Assembly: GCF_001189295.1 (NCBI RefSeq)
Contig: NZ_CP012159.1
Location: forward strand, 10,311,856-10,375,855
Direction: 5' to 3'
DNA from: Chondromyces crocatus
GTDB lineage: Bacteria; Myxococcota_A; Polyangia; Polyangiales; Polyangiaceae
Length of the DNA: 64,000 nucleotides
The notes under the pieces were generated by a model. It was not told where the DNA came from and ran no database searches. It saw nothing but the letters and a program-made list of their open reading frames with translations. The translations under genes were made by a program, and so were the position numbers. Of the stretch, positions 8,885-20,567 are shown piece after piece (position 1 is the first letter of the stretch; every line of letters begins with the position of its first letter).

Positions 8885-10091
8885 AGGTCTGCTGGCCGCC
8901 AGCAAGCTCGTTCGAGCCGCGGACACAGCACCCGATGTACCTGGCATTGCGCCGAATGGCAGCCCTCGTCGCTCGAAGCGGCCGGCGGGGCCCCGGGACT
9001 GGACCTGGCAGCTTCGACATGCCGTCACGACCGCAGAGGGGCTCGCGAAGACGCTTTCTCTGACGCCCGACGAGCTCGCCGGAGCTCGACGCGCCGAGGA
9101 AGCAGGTCTGCCGATCCGGGTGACTCCCTACTATCTGCAGCTCTGCGATCGTGACGATCCGACCTGTCCGATCCGCCTCCAGTGTGTTCCTCGTCTCGAC
9201 GAGAGCGCGGTCGTCGAGGGAGATCTCGCAGACCCGCTGGGAGAGGAGGCCCACGAGGTCGCTCCGCATCTCGTGCAGCGTTATCCGGACCGGGCACTGC
9301 TGCTGGCCACCGATCGGTGCGCCGTTTACTGCCGCTTCTGCACCCGCTCACGGATGGTGGGCGATGGCGGTGGGAGCGTCTCCCTCGACAAGCTGGACCC
9401 GGCGTTCACCTACCTCGCCGCCCATCCGGAGGTGCGTGACGTCATCCTGAGCGGAGGAGATCCGCTCTCCATGTCCACGGACCGGCTAGTGCGGGTCATC
9501 GCCCGCCTCCGTGAGATCGAGTCCATCGAGACGATCCGCCTGGCAACACGGACTCCCGTGACGCTCCCGCAGCGCATCACGGGAGAGCTGGTGCGGGCGT
9601 TGAAACCCCACCATCCGCTCTGGGTGATGACGCACTTCAACCACCCCAAGGAGCTGACACCGGAGGCCGAGAGAGCGTGCCGACGGCTCGTGGATCACGG
9701 GTTCCCGGTGATGAACCAGACGGTGCTGCTGCGCGGCATCAACGACGACGCAGCGACGTTGGAAACCCTCTTCCGAGGGCTGGTGCGCTGGCGGGTTCGG
9801 CCCTATTACCTGCTCCAGATGGATCCGGTGCGGGGGACTTCGCACCTTCGAACTGCGCTCGCTCGGGGCATCCAGATCATGGAGCGGCTCCAGGGGCACC
9901 TGACCGGCATCGCGTTGCCGAAGTTCATCGTCGATACGCCGGGAGGCATGGGAAAGATCCCGATGGGGCCGAGCTATGTCGTCTCGCACAGGCCAGGGGT
10001 GACACGAGTTCGCACCCACCGAGGCGTCGAGGTCGACTACGTCGATCCACCGGACGCATCGGCGTCGGTCCCAGCCAGCACGTCAATCTAG
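8865..10091 (+). CDS. kamA: KamA-family radical SAM enzyme, lysine 2,3-aminomutase-like
   Basis: This 408-residue radical SAM enzyme has the cluster motif CAVYCRFC (Cys152, 156, 159; CxxxCxxC). It also has the PLP-lysine motif PGGMGKIPM near the C-terminus. Two acidic residues that bind the substrate epsilon-amino group in clostridial lysine 2,3-aminomutase appear kept: the Asp in LLQMDPVRG and the Asp in IVDTPGG. E. coli EpmB lacks the second and is shorter (about 342 residues), so a lysine aminomutase acting on free lysine is more likely than an EF-P modifier, though both reactions give beta-lysine. The start overlaps the PPIase gene by 20 bp. The 3' end overlaps the convergent kinase gene by 9 bp. 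Confidence 0.88.
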   Translation: METAETEGLLAASKLVRAADTAPDVPGIAPNGSPRRSKRPAGPRDWTWQLRHAVTTAEGLAKTLSLTPDELAGARRAEEAGLPIRVTPYYLQLCDRDDPTCPIRLQCVPRLDESAVVEGDLADPLGEEAHEVAPHLVQRYPDRALLLATDRCAVYCRFCTRSRMVGDGGGSVSLDKLDPAFTYLAAHPEVRDVILSGGDPLSMSTDRLVRVIARLREIESIETIRLATRTPVTLPQRITGELVRALKPHHPLWVMTHFNHPKELTPEAERACRRLVDHGFPVMNQTVLLRGINDDAATLETLFRGLVRWRVRPYYLLQMDPVRGTSHLRTALARGIQIMERLQGHLTGIALPKFIVDTPGGMGKIPMGPSYVVSHRPGVTRVRTHRGVEVDYVDPPDASASVPASTSI

Positions 10092-12836
10092 AGGCTTTCG
10101 CGACAGCACCTTCACCACCCGGAACGAGAGGTTGGTGTTGCGGGTCAGCGCAAAGAAGCGAGCGCGCGACGCGCTCCTGCAGCGCTGATCGTCGCTGGCC
10201 CAATTTCCCGAGCGAAAGACGCGCCAGGTCGACGCATCCCGCTCGACATCGACACTCGGCTCGGGCTCGCCGAGCGCATCGGCCCAGGTCTTCTCTCCGT
10301 AAATGTCGCCCACCCACTCCCGCATGCCGCCAGCCATGTCGCGGACGCCGTAGGGCGAGACATCCGCAACGAACGTCCCCACCGGCTCGGGTTGCGGGAT
10401 GAAGGGTCTCGACGTCCTCATCAGGCAGAAGGTCGAGTCGAAGTGGTCCCCCCAGGGATAGAATCTCCCGTCCGCTCCGCGGGCGGCCTTCTCCCATTCC
10501 ATCTCGCTGGGGAGGCGGATCTCGGCTCCTTCCTTCTCGGAGCGGTACCGGCAGTAGGCGACCGCGTCGAACCAGTCGATGAGGAACACCGGCAGGTTCC
10601 ACAGGTGCCCCTTCTCCGCAGGGTAGAGCTTGCGCGTCTCGCCTTCGAGAACCGTCGGGATCGGCTCCCACCCCCCACCATTCGCTGGCTGGACGACATA
10701 GCCCTCCGAGCCGCGCGTGTCGTGAGGCGCTCGCTTCAGGGCAAAACCGAGGTCCCTCGTCTCGAGGTCATTGAGGAAGTCACAGTATTCGCGGAACGTG
10801 ACGGGAAATTTTGCAATGGCAAAGTCCGGGACCACGAGATCGGTGCGCCGCAGTGACTCGATCGCGTCGGGATCGCCTCCGGCGATGAAGGTGCCTCCGG
10901 GTACATAGATGAACCCGTCGCCAATCTCGGCGTCGGTGAACAGATTCACCTCGGCGTGGTGGTGGTCGCCCCGCTTCAGCAGGACGGGGTACCGCACATC
11001 ACGGTATCCCGCGCGCTTGAGCACGAACAGGTAGCTCCCAGGGCTGAGGCGGGCGTCGCGGAGGGGCGTGCGGCCCAGATAGCGCTCGTCGCTCGCCACG
11101 AGGACGCGATCTTTCTCCACGTACCGGTAAGCGAGCACGGCCGCGCCGCTGGGCCAGGTGTCAATCGAGATCGCCGCATCCGCTTTGAGCAGGGCAGCGT
11201 AGGTGCCCACATCGAACTCGGAGACGAGAGCTTCGTAGTAAATGCGCTCGGCCTGCCGCCGCTCTTCATCGGCGCGCTGAGCCCTCTTCCAGTACAGGTC
11301 TGCCAGACCCGCTCGGGCCTCGGACGAGTCGGGATCGTAGGCCAGGGCCTTGGTGTAGAGGTCGATGGCCTCCGCGTTCGCGCGCGCCTGCTCTCGCTCC
11401 ACCTCTGCTGCCCGGTCTTCCAGCTCCCAGCCGGCGCGTTTTCGCTCGATGGGCTCGTGGCCTTTGACGTCCTGGAGCAGCCGACGGGCTTCCTCCTGAA
11501 GCCACTGACGCTCCGCGGTGAGGTCGTGGTCCCGCTGCAAGGGCGTCTTCGCCAGGGCGCAGAGTTTCCCTGCCTCCTCGCGACGCCGAGAGCGTTCCTT
11601 GGCGCCCTCGAGGAAGGCATCGACTTCGGCGGCGACCACGTCGGCGGACGCAGGTCGCTTCGAAGGATCCTTGGCCAGCATCGCCATGCACAGGTCCTCG
11701 AGGATGAGCGGGCAGCTGGGAACGATCGTACGAGGTGGCCTGGGCTCTCGCGTCTGCGTGGCCAGAATGACCGCAAGGACCGTCGGAGCGTCGAAGGGAT
11801 GTTCGCCGGTCAGGATCTCGTACAGCACGACCCCCAGCGCGAAGATGTCGACCCGGTGGTCGATGCGGTCGTGATCTCCGCGGATCTGCTCGGGCGCGAT
11901 GTAGCCAGGTGTCCCGGAGAGTCCGCTGGGCAAGGTCCCTCCCCCCTTCCGATCGAACGCACGGCCGAAGCCGTCCAGGCGCAGCGGTTCGCTGCTCATC
12001 GATCGTGAGTCGGGCGCACTGTCGACCCGACAGGACAGGGGCTTCGCGTTCCCCCAGTCCGCGAGATAAATCTCGCCGTAATCGCCCAGGAGCACGTTCT
12101 CAGGCTTGATGTCGCGATGGATGACGCCCCGCCGATGGGCATAGGCGAGCGCACGCGAGACCTGGACGAAGGCGCCCATGAGCCGGACCAGGGACCACTG
12201 TCGCCGTAGCTCGTGACTGGCAAGCACGTCTTGCAAGCTCTGCTGCTTGACGACGCGCATCGTGTAGAACGGCAACCCTTCGGCCAGCCGACCGAGATCG
12301 TAGACCGGGATGATGTTGGGGTGCTCGAGCTGAGCGGTGATGCGTGCCTCCGCCATGAAGCGCTCCACCACGCCAGGCTCGTCCGTCACGCCAGGCAGCA
12401 GCATCTTCAGTGCGACGACACGGCCGATCTCCTGGTCGCGCGCCTTGACGACATTGCCAGCACCGCCCGTGCCGAGCGAGTTGCCGAGCTGGTAGCGGGC
12501 CGTCCGAGAGATCTCCTCCGAGAGCCTGGTCTCCGCAGGGCGCGCCGAGAGCGATGCACTTTGTGACGTCGCCGCCGCCGCCGAGGTGGTCATCGAAGCG
12601 GTCCCCGCCTCAGGGGTGGCCTGGATGGCAGGTTGGACACCTTCACTCGAAAGCTCGTCCATGAGCTGGTCGAGCTGCTCCTGCGTGAGCAGCTGCTCGA
12701 CCAGCTCGCTCGCAGACGTTCCGCTGCCGAGCGCCACCCTGCAGGCGGTGTCCCAGAGTGCCTCTGGGGCGATGAACCCTCGCCTCACCGCGGCGAGTGC
12801 CAGGGCGCGAGCCTCACGGGTCTGACCGAGCTTCAC
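10083..12836 (-). CDS. Ser/Thr protein kinase - PEGA - FGE-sulfatase-fold fusion
   Basis: The 917-residue product has four parts. An N-terminal helical region of about 110 residues is followed by a Hanks-type kinase domain (about 114-380) with LGTGGAGNVV, VALKML and HRDIKPENVLL, and DWG in place of DFG. Next is an alpha-helical/TPR-like segment (about 390-530) and a PEGA-like segment (IDTWPSGAAV, LSPGSYLFVLKRAGY). The C-terminus is an FGE-sulfatase/C-type-lectin-fold domain (about 650-910: YVPGGTFIAGGDP, RLPSEMEWEKAARG, VRDMAGGMREWVGD). The FGE region shows one Cys near its end (QRCRSASRARF) rather than the catalytic pair, so it is probably a binding module. No membrane helix is apparent. It acts presumably in signalling; the target is unknown. 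It stands alone, convergent with kamA. Confidence 0.9.
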   Translation of the reverse strand: MKLGQTREARALALAAVRRGFIAPEALWDTACRVALGSGTSASELVEQLLTQEQLDQLMDELSSEGVQPAIQATPEAGTASMTTSAAAATSQSASLSARPAETRLSEEISRTARYQLGNSLGTGGAGNVVKARDQEIGRVVALKMLLPGVTDEPGVVERFMAEARITAQLEHPNIIPVYDLGRLAEGLPFYTMRVVKQQSLQDVLASHELRRQWSLVRLMGAFVQVSRALAYAHRRGVIHRDIKPENVLLGDYGEIYLADWGNAKPLSCRVDSAPDSRSMSSEPLRLDGFGRAFDRKGGGTLPSGLSGTPGYIAPEQIRGDHDRIDHRVDIFALGVVLYEILTGEHPFDAPTVLAVILATQTREPRPPRTIVPSCPLILEDLCMAMLAKDPSKRPASADVVAAEVDAFLEGAKERSRRREEAGKLCALAKTPLQRDHDLTAERQWLQEEARRLLQDVKGHEPIERKRAGWELEDRAAEVEREQARANAEAIDLYTKALAYDPDSSEARAGLADLYWKRAQRADEERRQAERIYYEALVSEFDVGTYAALLKADAAISIDTWPSGAAVLAYRYVEKDRVLVASDERYLGRTPLRDARLSPGSYLFVLKRAGYRDVRYPVLLKRGDHHHAEVNLFTDAEIGDGFIYVPGGTFIAGGDPDAIESLRRTDLVVPDFAIAKFPVTFREYCDFLNDLETRDLGFALKRAPHDTRGSEGYVVQPANGGGWEPIPTVLEGETRKLYPAEKGHLWNLPVFLIDWFDAVAYCRYRSEKEGAEIRLPSEMEWEKAARGADGRFYPWGDHFDSTFCLMRTSRPFIPQPEPVGTFVADVSPYGVRDMAGGMREWVGDIYGEKTWADALGEPEPSVDVERDASTWRVFRSGNWASDDQRCRSASRARFFALTRNTNLSFRVVKVLSRKPLD

Positions 12837-12978
12837 GCGAGCGACCTCTCGTCCTGAGCGACGAAAGTCAGTCTAACCTGGAGACCAGGCCAGACGCCAC
12901 GCATGCGTTCCTCTGTCACACGAGAGAGGTAGCGGCGGGCATGGGCTGACCCTGCGCCGCTCCACCTTCACGCGCGAA

Positions 12979-13380
12979 CTACTGGGCAGGGCGAACACTC
13001 GCCAGACCGAATGCGCCATCGCGTGCCTGCGTGTCCACGCGGACGTATTCGATACCGCACCCGGAGGTGCCCATTTCAGTGATCAAGCCCTGGAAAAAGG
13101 GCACGCCTTGGTTTTGCAAACGCCCGAGATTCCAACGGATTGCAATATTTTTGCAAGTGCTGTCGGGAATCAGATCCGGGCAATCCACAAGGCGGAAAGC
13201 CGTTCCAGCGAGGATCTGCAGCTGCTCGGCCGACTTGTCGGCCGCCACCACGGTGATGACACTCGAGCCCTTCGTGTAGTTCACGACCTGCCCGGTCGCC
13301 GATATGGCTCCAGCGAGAACAGCGGACGACGACAGGGTCAAGGCGACGGTGACCAACGCGGCCATAGCACTCTGCTTCAT
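12979..13380 (-). CDS. Small secreted protein of unknown function
   Basis: The 133-residue product starts at ATG 13380, where GGAGG lies 5 bases upstream; an earlier ATG four codons up is less well placed. A Sec signal peptide (MKQSAMAALVTVALTLSSSAVLAGA) is followed by a soluble domain with a VITVVAADKSAEQLQIL segment and three cysteines (DCPDL, STCKN, SGCGIE). No family is recognised. It is monocistronic and divergent from the carboxylase gene, with 283 bp between them. Periplasmic or secreted location is inferred from the signal peptide. Confidence 0.75.
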   Translation of the reverse strand: MKQSAMAALVTVALTLSSSAVLAGAISATGQVVNYTKGSSVITVVAADKSAEQLQILAGTAFRLVDCPDLIPDSTCKNIAIRWNLGRLQNQGVPFFQGLITEMGTSGCGIEYVRVDTQARDGAFGLASVRPAQ

Positions 13381-13663
13381 GGCAACCTCCATGCACGCTG
13401 CGGCACAGAGTCATTCTCCGCGCAACGCCCAGCGAAGCGAAGTTACGAGTTCCTTGCATCTCGGTGCAAGAGAGCCCATCGCCACAACTGACGCGGCGAC
13501 TGATTTTCGTAGGACCTTTCTTTCCCCTGGCACCGATTGTCGTACCGCTGGTGGTTCGAAGCAGGACGGGGCGTCGCGTCACTGACGGTCTACACATCGT
13601 AACCCCCGCACCGCGGCGGACTTTTCGCATCCAGACGTCCGCCATGGTAGGGGGTCGTTTCTC

Positions 13664-15226
13664 ATGGCCGACACCACCACGACCGCCGACTTGCTCTCTC
13701 GCCTGGATGAGATGAACCGCCGCGCCATGGAGGGTGGTGGGGCAACGCGCATCGCGAAGCAGCACGAGGCTGGCAAGCTGTCCGCACGTGAGCGCATCGA
13801 GCTGCTCCTCGATCCAGGCTCCTTCGTCGAACTCGACCGCTTCGTCGTCCATCGGTGCACCGACTTCGACATGGCCCAGAACAAGATCCCCGGCGACGGT
13901 GTCGTCACGGGCTGGGGCCTGATCGATGGCCGCAAGGTCATGGTGTTCGCCCAGGATTTCACCGTGATCGGCGGCTCGCTCTCGAACGCCTATGCCCAGA
14001 AGATCTGCAAGGTCATGGAGCTGGCGATGAAGATCGGAGCCCCCATCATCGGGCTCAACGACTCCGGAGGCGCCAGGATCCAGGAGGGCGTGGAGTCTCT
14101 CGCGGGCTACGCCGACATCTTCCTGCGGAACACGCTCGCGAGCGGCGTCGTCCCGCAGCTGAGCGCCATCATGGGCCCCTGCGCCGGCGGTGCGGTCTAC
14201 TCCCCTGCGATCACCGACTTCATCCTCATGGTCGAGGAGAGCAGCTACATGTTCATCACCGGCCCGGAGGTGATCAAGACCGTCACCAACGAGGACGTCA
14301 CGAAGGAGGCCCTCGGCGGGGCCTCGACGCATGCCACGAAGAGCGGCGTGTGTCATCTCACCGCACCGGATGACCGCGCGGCCCTCGCGACCGTGCGGGA
14401 GCTCCTCTCTTTCCTGCCGTCGAACAACACCGAGGATCCCCCCCGGCGACCCGTATCCGACCCCGTCGACCGCGAGGTGACGAACCTCGACGCGATGATC
14501 CCTGCCGACTCGTCGAAGCCTTACGACATGAAGCAGGTCATCCGTACCGTGGTCGACGACGGCCACCTGTTCGAAGTGCAAGGCCGGCACGCGCAGAACA
14601 TCGTCGTCGGGTTCGCGCGCATCGGCGGCGCCCCCATCGGAATCGTCGCCAACCAGCCCAGCGTTCTCGCGGGCTGCCTGGACATCAAGGCCAGCATCAA
14701 GGCAGCCCGCTTCGTTCGCTTCTGCGATTGTTTCAATATTCCGCTCGTGACCTTCGTCGACGTTCCCGGGTTCTTGCCGGGGACCGACCAGGAGTACGGT
14801 GGCATCATCACCCACGGTGCGAAACTGCTCTATGCGTTCGCCGAGGCCACGGTCCCCAAGGTGACGGTCATCACCCGCAAAGCGTACGGAGGTGCCTATG
14901 ACGTCATGGCCTCCAAGCACATCCGCGCCGATTACAATCTCGCGTTTCCGACGGCCGAGATCGCGGTGATGGGTCCTGAAGGCGCGGTGAACATCGTCTA
15001 CCGCAAAGAGATTCAGCAGGCGTCGGACCCGGCGGCCGCGCGAGCGCAGTTCGTTGCGGAGTACAAGGCCAAGTTCGCAAACCCTTACAAAGCCGCCGAG
15101 CTCGGGTTCATCGACGAGGTGATTTACCCCCGCACGCTCCGCATTCGGCTCGCTCGCGCCCTGGAGATGCTCCGGGACAAGCGCCAGAAGAACCCCCCGC
15201 GGAAACACGGCAACATTCCTCTCTGA
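13664..15226 (+). CDS. pccB: Propionyl-CoA carboxylase beta subunit (carboxyltransferase)
   Basis: This 520-residue protein is the carboxyltransferase half of an acyl-CoA carboxylase, moving CO2 from carboxybiotin to propionyl-CoA (or acetyl-CoA). Family motifs are [21 protein letters not shown] at the N-terminus, [20 protein letters not shown] and [13 protein letters not shown] (oxyanion hole of the N-terminal crotonase fold). In the second half are [26 protein letters not shown] and [15 protein letters not shown]. Length matches PccB. No biotin carboxylase or biotin carrier gene lies nearby, so the alpha subunit is encoded elsewhere. In myxobacteria this enzyme feeds methylmalonyl-CoA to polyketide synthesis. 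It is monocistronic. Confidence 0.93.
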   Translation: MADTTTTADLLSRLDEMNRRAMEGGGATRIAKQHEAGKLSARERIELLLDPGSFVELDRFVVHRCTDFDMAQNKIPGDGVVTGWGLIDGRKVMVFAQDFTVIGGSLSNAYAQKICKVMELAMKIGAPIIGLNDSGGARIQEGVESLAGYADIFLRNTLASGVVPQLSAIMGPCAGGAVYSPAITDFILMVEESSYMFITGPEVIKTVTNEDVTKEALGGASTHATKSGVCHLTAPDDRAALATVRELLSFLPSNNTEDPPRRPVSDPVDREVTNLDAMIPADSSKPYDMKQVIRTVVDDGHLFEVQGRHAQNIVVGFARIGGAPIGIVANQPSVLAGCLDIKASIKAARFVRFCDCFNIPLVTFVDVPGFLPGTDQEYGGIITHGAKLLYAFAEATVPKVTVITRKAYGGAYDVMASKHIRADYNLAFPTAEIAVMGPEGAVNIVYRKEIQQASDPAAARAQFVAEYKAKFANPYKAAELGFIDEVIYPRTLRIRLARALEMLRDKRQKNPPRKHGNIPL

Positions 15227-15675
15227 GCAAAGCAGCCTCGACTGGGGGAACGCGCGCCTCGAGGCCAGGCGGCGCTTCCATGCCGTCGCGCGCCTCTCAT
15301 TTTCGATCAGCACGCGAAAAGCACGGTTCCGCAGGTCGCCTGGACGACGGGGTGCCCTCGCCGGAGGACACACGCCCATTTCCCGAACGACAGCACGCGT
15401 ACCCCGTGGGCAGCGTGCTGTCCGGTTGCACCTCGATGCGTGTGCGTGTAAACGTGGTTCTTAACGCACCGGCTCTGCCTGGGGCGTGGACGCGATGCTT
15501 CGTTGTCGGCCTCTCAACGAGAGGTACAGCTGTCGAACCAAGGGTCTGACAACCTCTGGTTGAAGTGAAGGCCCCGCTACGGGATCAGCCTTCAGGGCTC
15601 ACGGTGATGGCGCCTGGTTTCGGTGGTCGCGGCTGGTAACTAACGTTCGGGTCACGTTTGCGGAGGTATAGAGTT
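15227..15675. other. 449-bp intergenic region upstream of the paired lipoproteins
   Basis: No credible gene. An 89-codon forward ORF (15280-15549) has no recognisable features and atypical residue content. GGAGG at 15662-15666 is the ribosome-binding site of the next gene. No promoter could be assigned with confidence. Confidence 0.5.
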
Positions 15676-16149
15676 ATGAAGTCTTGGGTTCTTGCTGCAA
15701 TTCTGGTGTCTGCGGGTGCTCTGGCGGCGTGTGACAGCGGTGACGGGAGCGACGGCGTGGGCGGCTCGGGCGGCGAGGGCGGTGGCGACACCACGACGAC
15801 CACCACGACGACGACCACCACCACCGGCACCGACACGGAGACCGAGAACGCCTGCGCGGACGCAGACGCGGCCGGTGGGGCCTGCGCGGTTGACTCTGAG
15901 TGTGGCTCGTGCGCCATCCAGCAGACGTGCGCCCCGCTCGTGGTCGTCTGCTCCGGCAACGCGGCCTGCCTGGCGATCAACACCTGCGCCAACGCCTGCC
16001 CGGATGACGACGATCAGTGCTACGAGGACTGCTTCACGAACAACCCTGACGGCGTGGACGACTACTACGCCATCCAGGACTGCGTGGTCTGCGATGCATG
16101 TCCGACGACCTGCGACGCCGAAAACCGCGACGAGTGCTCGGGCACCTGA
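15676..16149 (+). CDS. Thr-linker, Cys-rich lipoprotein (paralogue 1)
   Basis: The 157-residue product starts at ATG 15676, nine bases after GGAGG; an in-frame ATG six codons upstream would ignore that site. A lipoprotein signal ends in GALAAC (Cys18). Next comes a Gly/Ser/Asp segment, a run of 12 threonines encoded by mixed ACN codons, and a Cys-rich domain of about 100 residues with many paired cysteines (SECGSCAIQQTC, NTCANACPDDDDQCYEDC). The Thr run looks like a surface linker. The same layout is repeated in the next gene. Such proteins are common in large myxobacterial genomes; the function is unknown. A strong terminator follows. Confidence 0.85.
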   Translation: MKSWVLAAILVSAGALAACDSGDGSDGVGGSGGEGGGDTTTTTTTTTTTTGTDTETENACADADAAGGACAVDSECGSCAIQQTCAPLVVVCSGNAACLAINTCANACPDDDDQCYEDCFTNNPDGVDDYYAIQDCVVCDACPTTCDAENRDECSGT

Positions 16150-16173
16150 GCCCCTCGACAGCGTGTGATTGAT

Positions 16174-16199
16174 GAAAGGGTGCCTCAGGGCACCCTTTC
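16174..16199 (+). terminator. Rho-independent terminator-like hairpin
   Basis: An 11-bp perfect stem (GAAAGGGTGCC / GGCACCCTTTC) with loop TCAG starts 24 bp after the lipoprotein stop and is followed by GTTTATTTG. The AT-rich flanks suit termination in the forward direction. Confidence 0.8.
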
Positions 16200-16412
16200 G
16201 TTTATTTGCACCACCGCTTGGTGGTCGGCGAGTCGAGCGATACGCCGAAGACTTGCTGCTTCCCTCCTTCTCCATCCCTGACGTCGTGCCGAACACTGCG
16301 GCGATTCGCCGCACCGGGCAGGGTGCACTCCATTGCAATGGAGAAGGCAAGCGTGTAGAGCCTTACGAGAAACCGAAGTCGTTTTCAGCGAGCTTTTCGT
16401 TTCTGTCAGCAC

Positions 16413-16459
16413 TTCAAACCATCCGCAGGGGTGTCAAACCATCGCAGGGGTGTCAAAGC
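16413..16459. repeat. Short direct repeat in intergenic region
   Basis: Two copies of CAAACCATC-(C)GCAGGGGTGT lie head to tail within the 422-bp gap (16150-16571) between the two lipoprotein genes. Apart from these, the terminator at its start and the GGAGG at 16559-16563, nothing is seen in this gap. Confidence 0.5.
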
Positions 16460-16571
16460 CTGCTGGCAATTCACGCCGCCATCGGGCGACTCGCTCGCCT
16501 GGAGTCCTCTGGCTCGTTGGCGGCGACGAACCGAGGCAATGGTCACTTGCAGGATGGTGGAGGTATTGCGC

Positions 16572-17060
16572 ATGAAGCCTTGCATACTTGCAGTGCTCGT
16601 TGTGTCGGTCGCCATGCTGACAGCGTGCGATGGTGATGGGGATGGTGGCGCGGGTGGCGGAGACGACGCAGCTGGAGGAAACGGCGGCGGCGGGTCCACG
16701 ACGACGACCACCACCTCCTCCACCGGTACGACCACGACTTCCACGACGACCTCCAGCGTGTCGGCATGCGAGGAGGGGGCTTCGGACTGCGCAGCGTGCC
16801 GAGAATGTGCCCTCATGACGGGCTCCTGCTCGGACGAGTTCACCATCTGCAAGAGCAACCTGGCCTGTCAGGGGCTGTACGGCTGTGCAGAAGACTGCCG
16901 CCTCAACTGCGCCTCATCAGCGGACCCGAGCTGCTTCGATACCTGCATGAATGGGCAGAACGGGTGCAACAGCCAGCACCCGGCTGGAGCTGCAGATTTC
17001 GCCGCATTGACTCGGTGCGTAGAGACGGAAGAATGCCCCACGCTCTGTGCCCCGCCGTGA
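16572..17060 (+). CDS. Thr-linker, Cys-rich lipoprotein (paralogue 2)
   Basis: The 162-residue product starts at ATG 16572, eight bases after GGAGG (16559-16563). The lipobox is MLTAC (Cys18). A Gly/Asp-rich segment and a Thr/Ser linker of about 20 residues follow, then a Cys-rich C-terminus (SDCAACRECALMTGSC, CQGLYGCAEDCRLNC, TRCVETEECPTLC). Cys spacing resembles the preceding gene, including the C-x4/5-C-x2/3-C pattern and a terminal CPTxC, so the two are probably a tandem duplication that has diverged. The function is unknown; surface display is inferred from the lipobox and linker. Confidence 0.83.
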   Translation: MKPCILAVLVVSVAMLTACDGDGDGGAGGGDDAAGGNGGGGSTTTTTTSSTGTTTTSTTTSSVSACEEGASDCAACRECALMTGSCSDEFTICKSNLACQGLYGCAEDCRLNCASSADPSCFDTCMNGQNGCNSQHPAGAADFAALTRCVETEECPTLCAPP

Positions 17061-17426
17061 CCGAGCACGCGCGCCTCCACCGCGCCACTCGTACCGTGCC
17101 GATGTGACGTTCGAGGCGCGCCGCCCGTGCCGCGCCTCGGTGCTCGTGAGTTCGGCAGCCCCGCCCCACCAGCCTGGTGAAGCCTCCTCTGTCACGTCGC
17201 ACGTCGCAGAGAGGGGCGTTCGTGGTGACCCCCACGTAAGGCGCCCTCGTTCATCGGTTGCGAGCGCGTGCATGTCTATCCGGGGTCTCGGACCGGGGTC
17301 AAGACCGTCCAGGCCCCGCTGGCTTGCTCGTCGCCCAAGATCGCCTTCAAGACACTGGGTTGCGCCTTCATGGCTTGGGCAACCCGTGGTAACGCTTGGC
17401 GAAGCCGCTCCTGTGCGGCATCCGAC
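17061..17426. other. 366-bp gap and likely 5' leader of rne, with a stem-loop
   Basis: A 9-bp perfect inverted repeat, CGAGGCGCG (17112-17120) and CGCGCCTCG (17131-17139), could terminate the lipoprotein transcript but has no T-run. The RNase E frame is open up to 17268 without stops, so a longer N-terminus cannot be excluded, although the family N-terminus fits 17427. No promoter is assigned. Confidence 0.45.
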
Positions 17427-20168
<2,742 letters not shown>

Positions 20169-20174
20169 GGCGCG

Positions 20175-20555
20175 ATGGCGGACGATCAGGATCAAGAGAA
20201 CAAGGCGATGGGACGTCAGGATGAGCGCGTCACCATCAACAAAGAGTTCGAGTCGTACGACGCCTTCATCAGCGAGTACGTCACGAATATCTCGCGAACC
20301 GGCGTGTTCATCCGCTCGAAGACGCCCCTCGCCGTCGGTACCAAGGTCAACCTCCGCTTCACGGTGATCATGGACGACATCGAGACCATCGAAGGTGTCG
20401 GTGAGGTGGTCCGCGTCGGCGACGACCCGCCCGGGATGGGTGTCGTGTTCACCGAGCTGTCGAGCTACTCCAAGGGACTCATCGACAAGTTGCTGACGAG
20501 CCAGCGCGCCCCCGGCGCGCAGCTCACCCGTCCGGCGGACAAGCCGGAGGAGTAG
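20175..20555 (+). CDS. PilZ-domain protein
   Basis: The 126-residue product is a single PilZ-type beta-barrel of the myxobacterial TIGR02266 type. NISRTGVFIRS matches the (D/N)xSxxG motif, followed by VGTKVNLRF, VGEVVRV and PGMGVVF strands. The RxxxR motif that grips c-di-GMP in canonical PilZ proteins is not obvious; the N-terminal segment reads GRQDERVTINKEF. Binding of c-di-GMP is therefore uncertain. It lies 6 bp after rne and 12 bp before ribE, so it is embedded in the RNA decay/riboflavin operon, an unexpected place for a PilZ gene. The C-terminus is a short Pro/Ala/Glu tail. Confidence 0.85.
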   Translation: MADDQDQENKAMGRQDERVTINKEFESYDAFISEYVTNISRTGVFIRSKTPLAVGTKVNLRFTVIMDDIETIEGVGEVVRVGDDPPGMGVVFTELSSYSKGLIDKLLTSQRAPGAQLTRPADKPEE

Positions 20556-20567
20556 AAGCCGGAGCCG

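Noticed and set aside
8865-10091. EpmB (EF-P beta-lysylation) as the first choice for the KamA-like gene
   Set aside because: Length (408) and the two conserved Asp residues match free-lysine aminomutase better; EpmB remains possible.
10083-12836. Active formylglycine-generating enzyme
   Set aside because: The C-terminal domain has the fold but not the catalytic cysteine pair.
15280-15549. 89-codon forward ORF between pccB and the lipoprotein
   Set aside because: No Shine-Dalgarno, no domain and unusual composition; treated as chance.
20556-20567. FMN riboswitch before ribE
   Set aside because: Only 12 bp separate pilZ and ribE; there is no room for an RFN element and none was seen upstream of rne.
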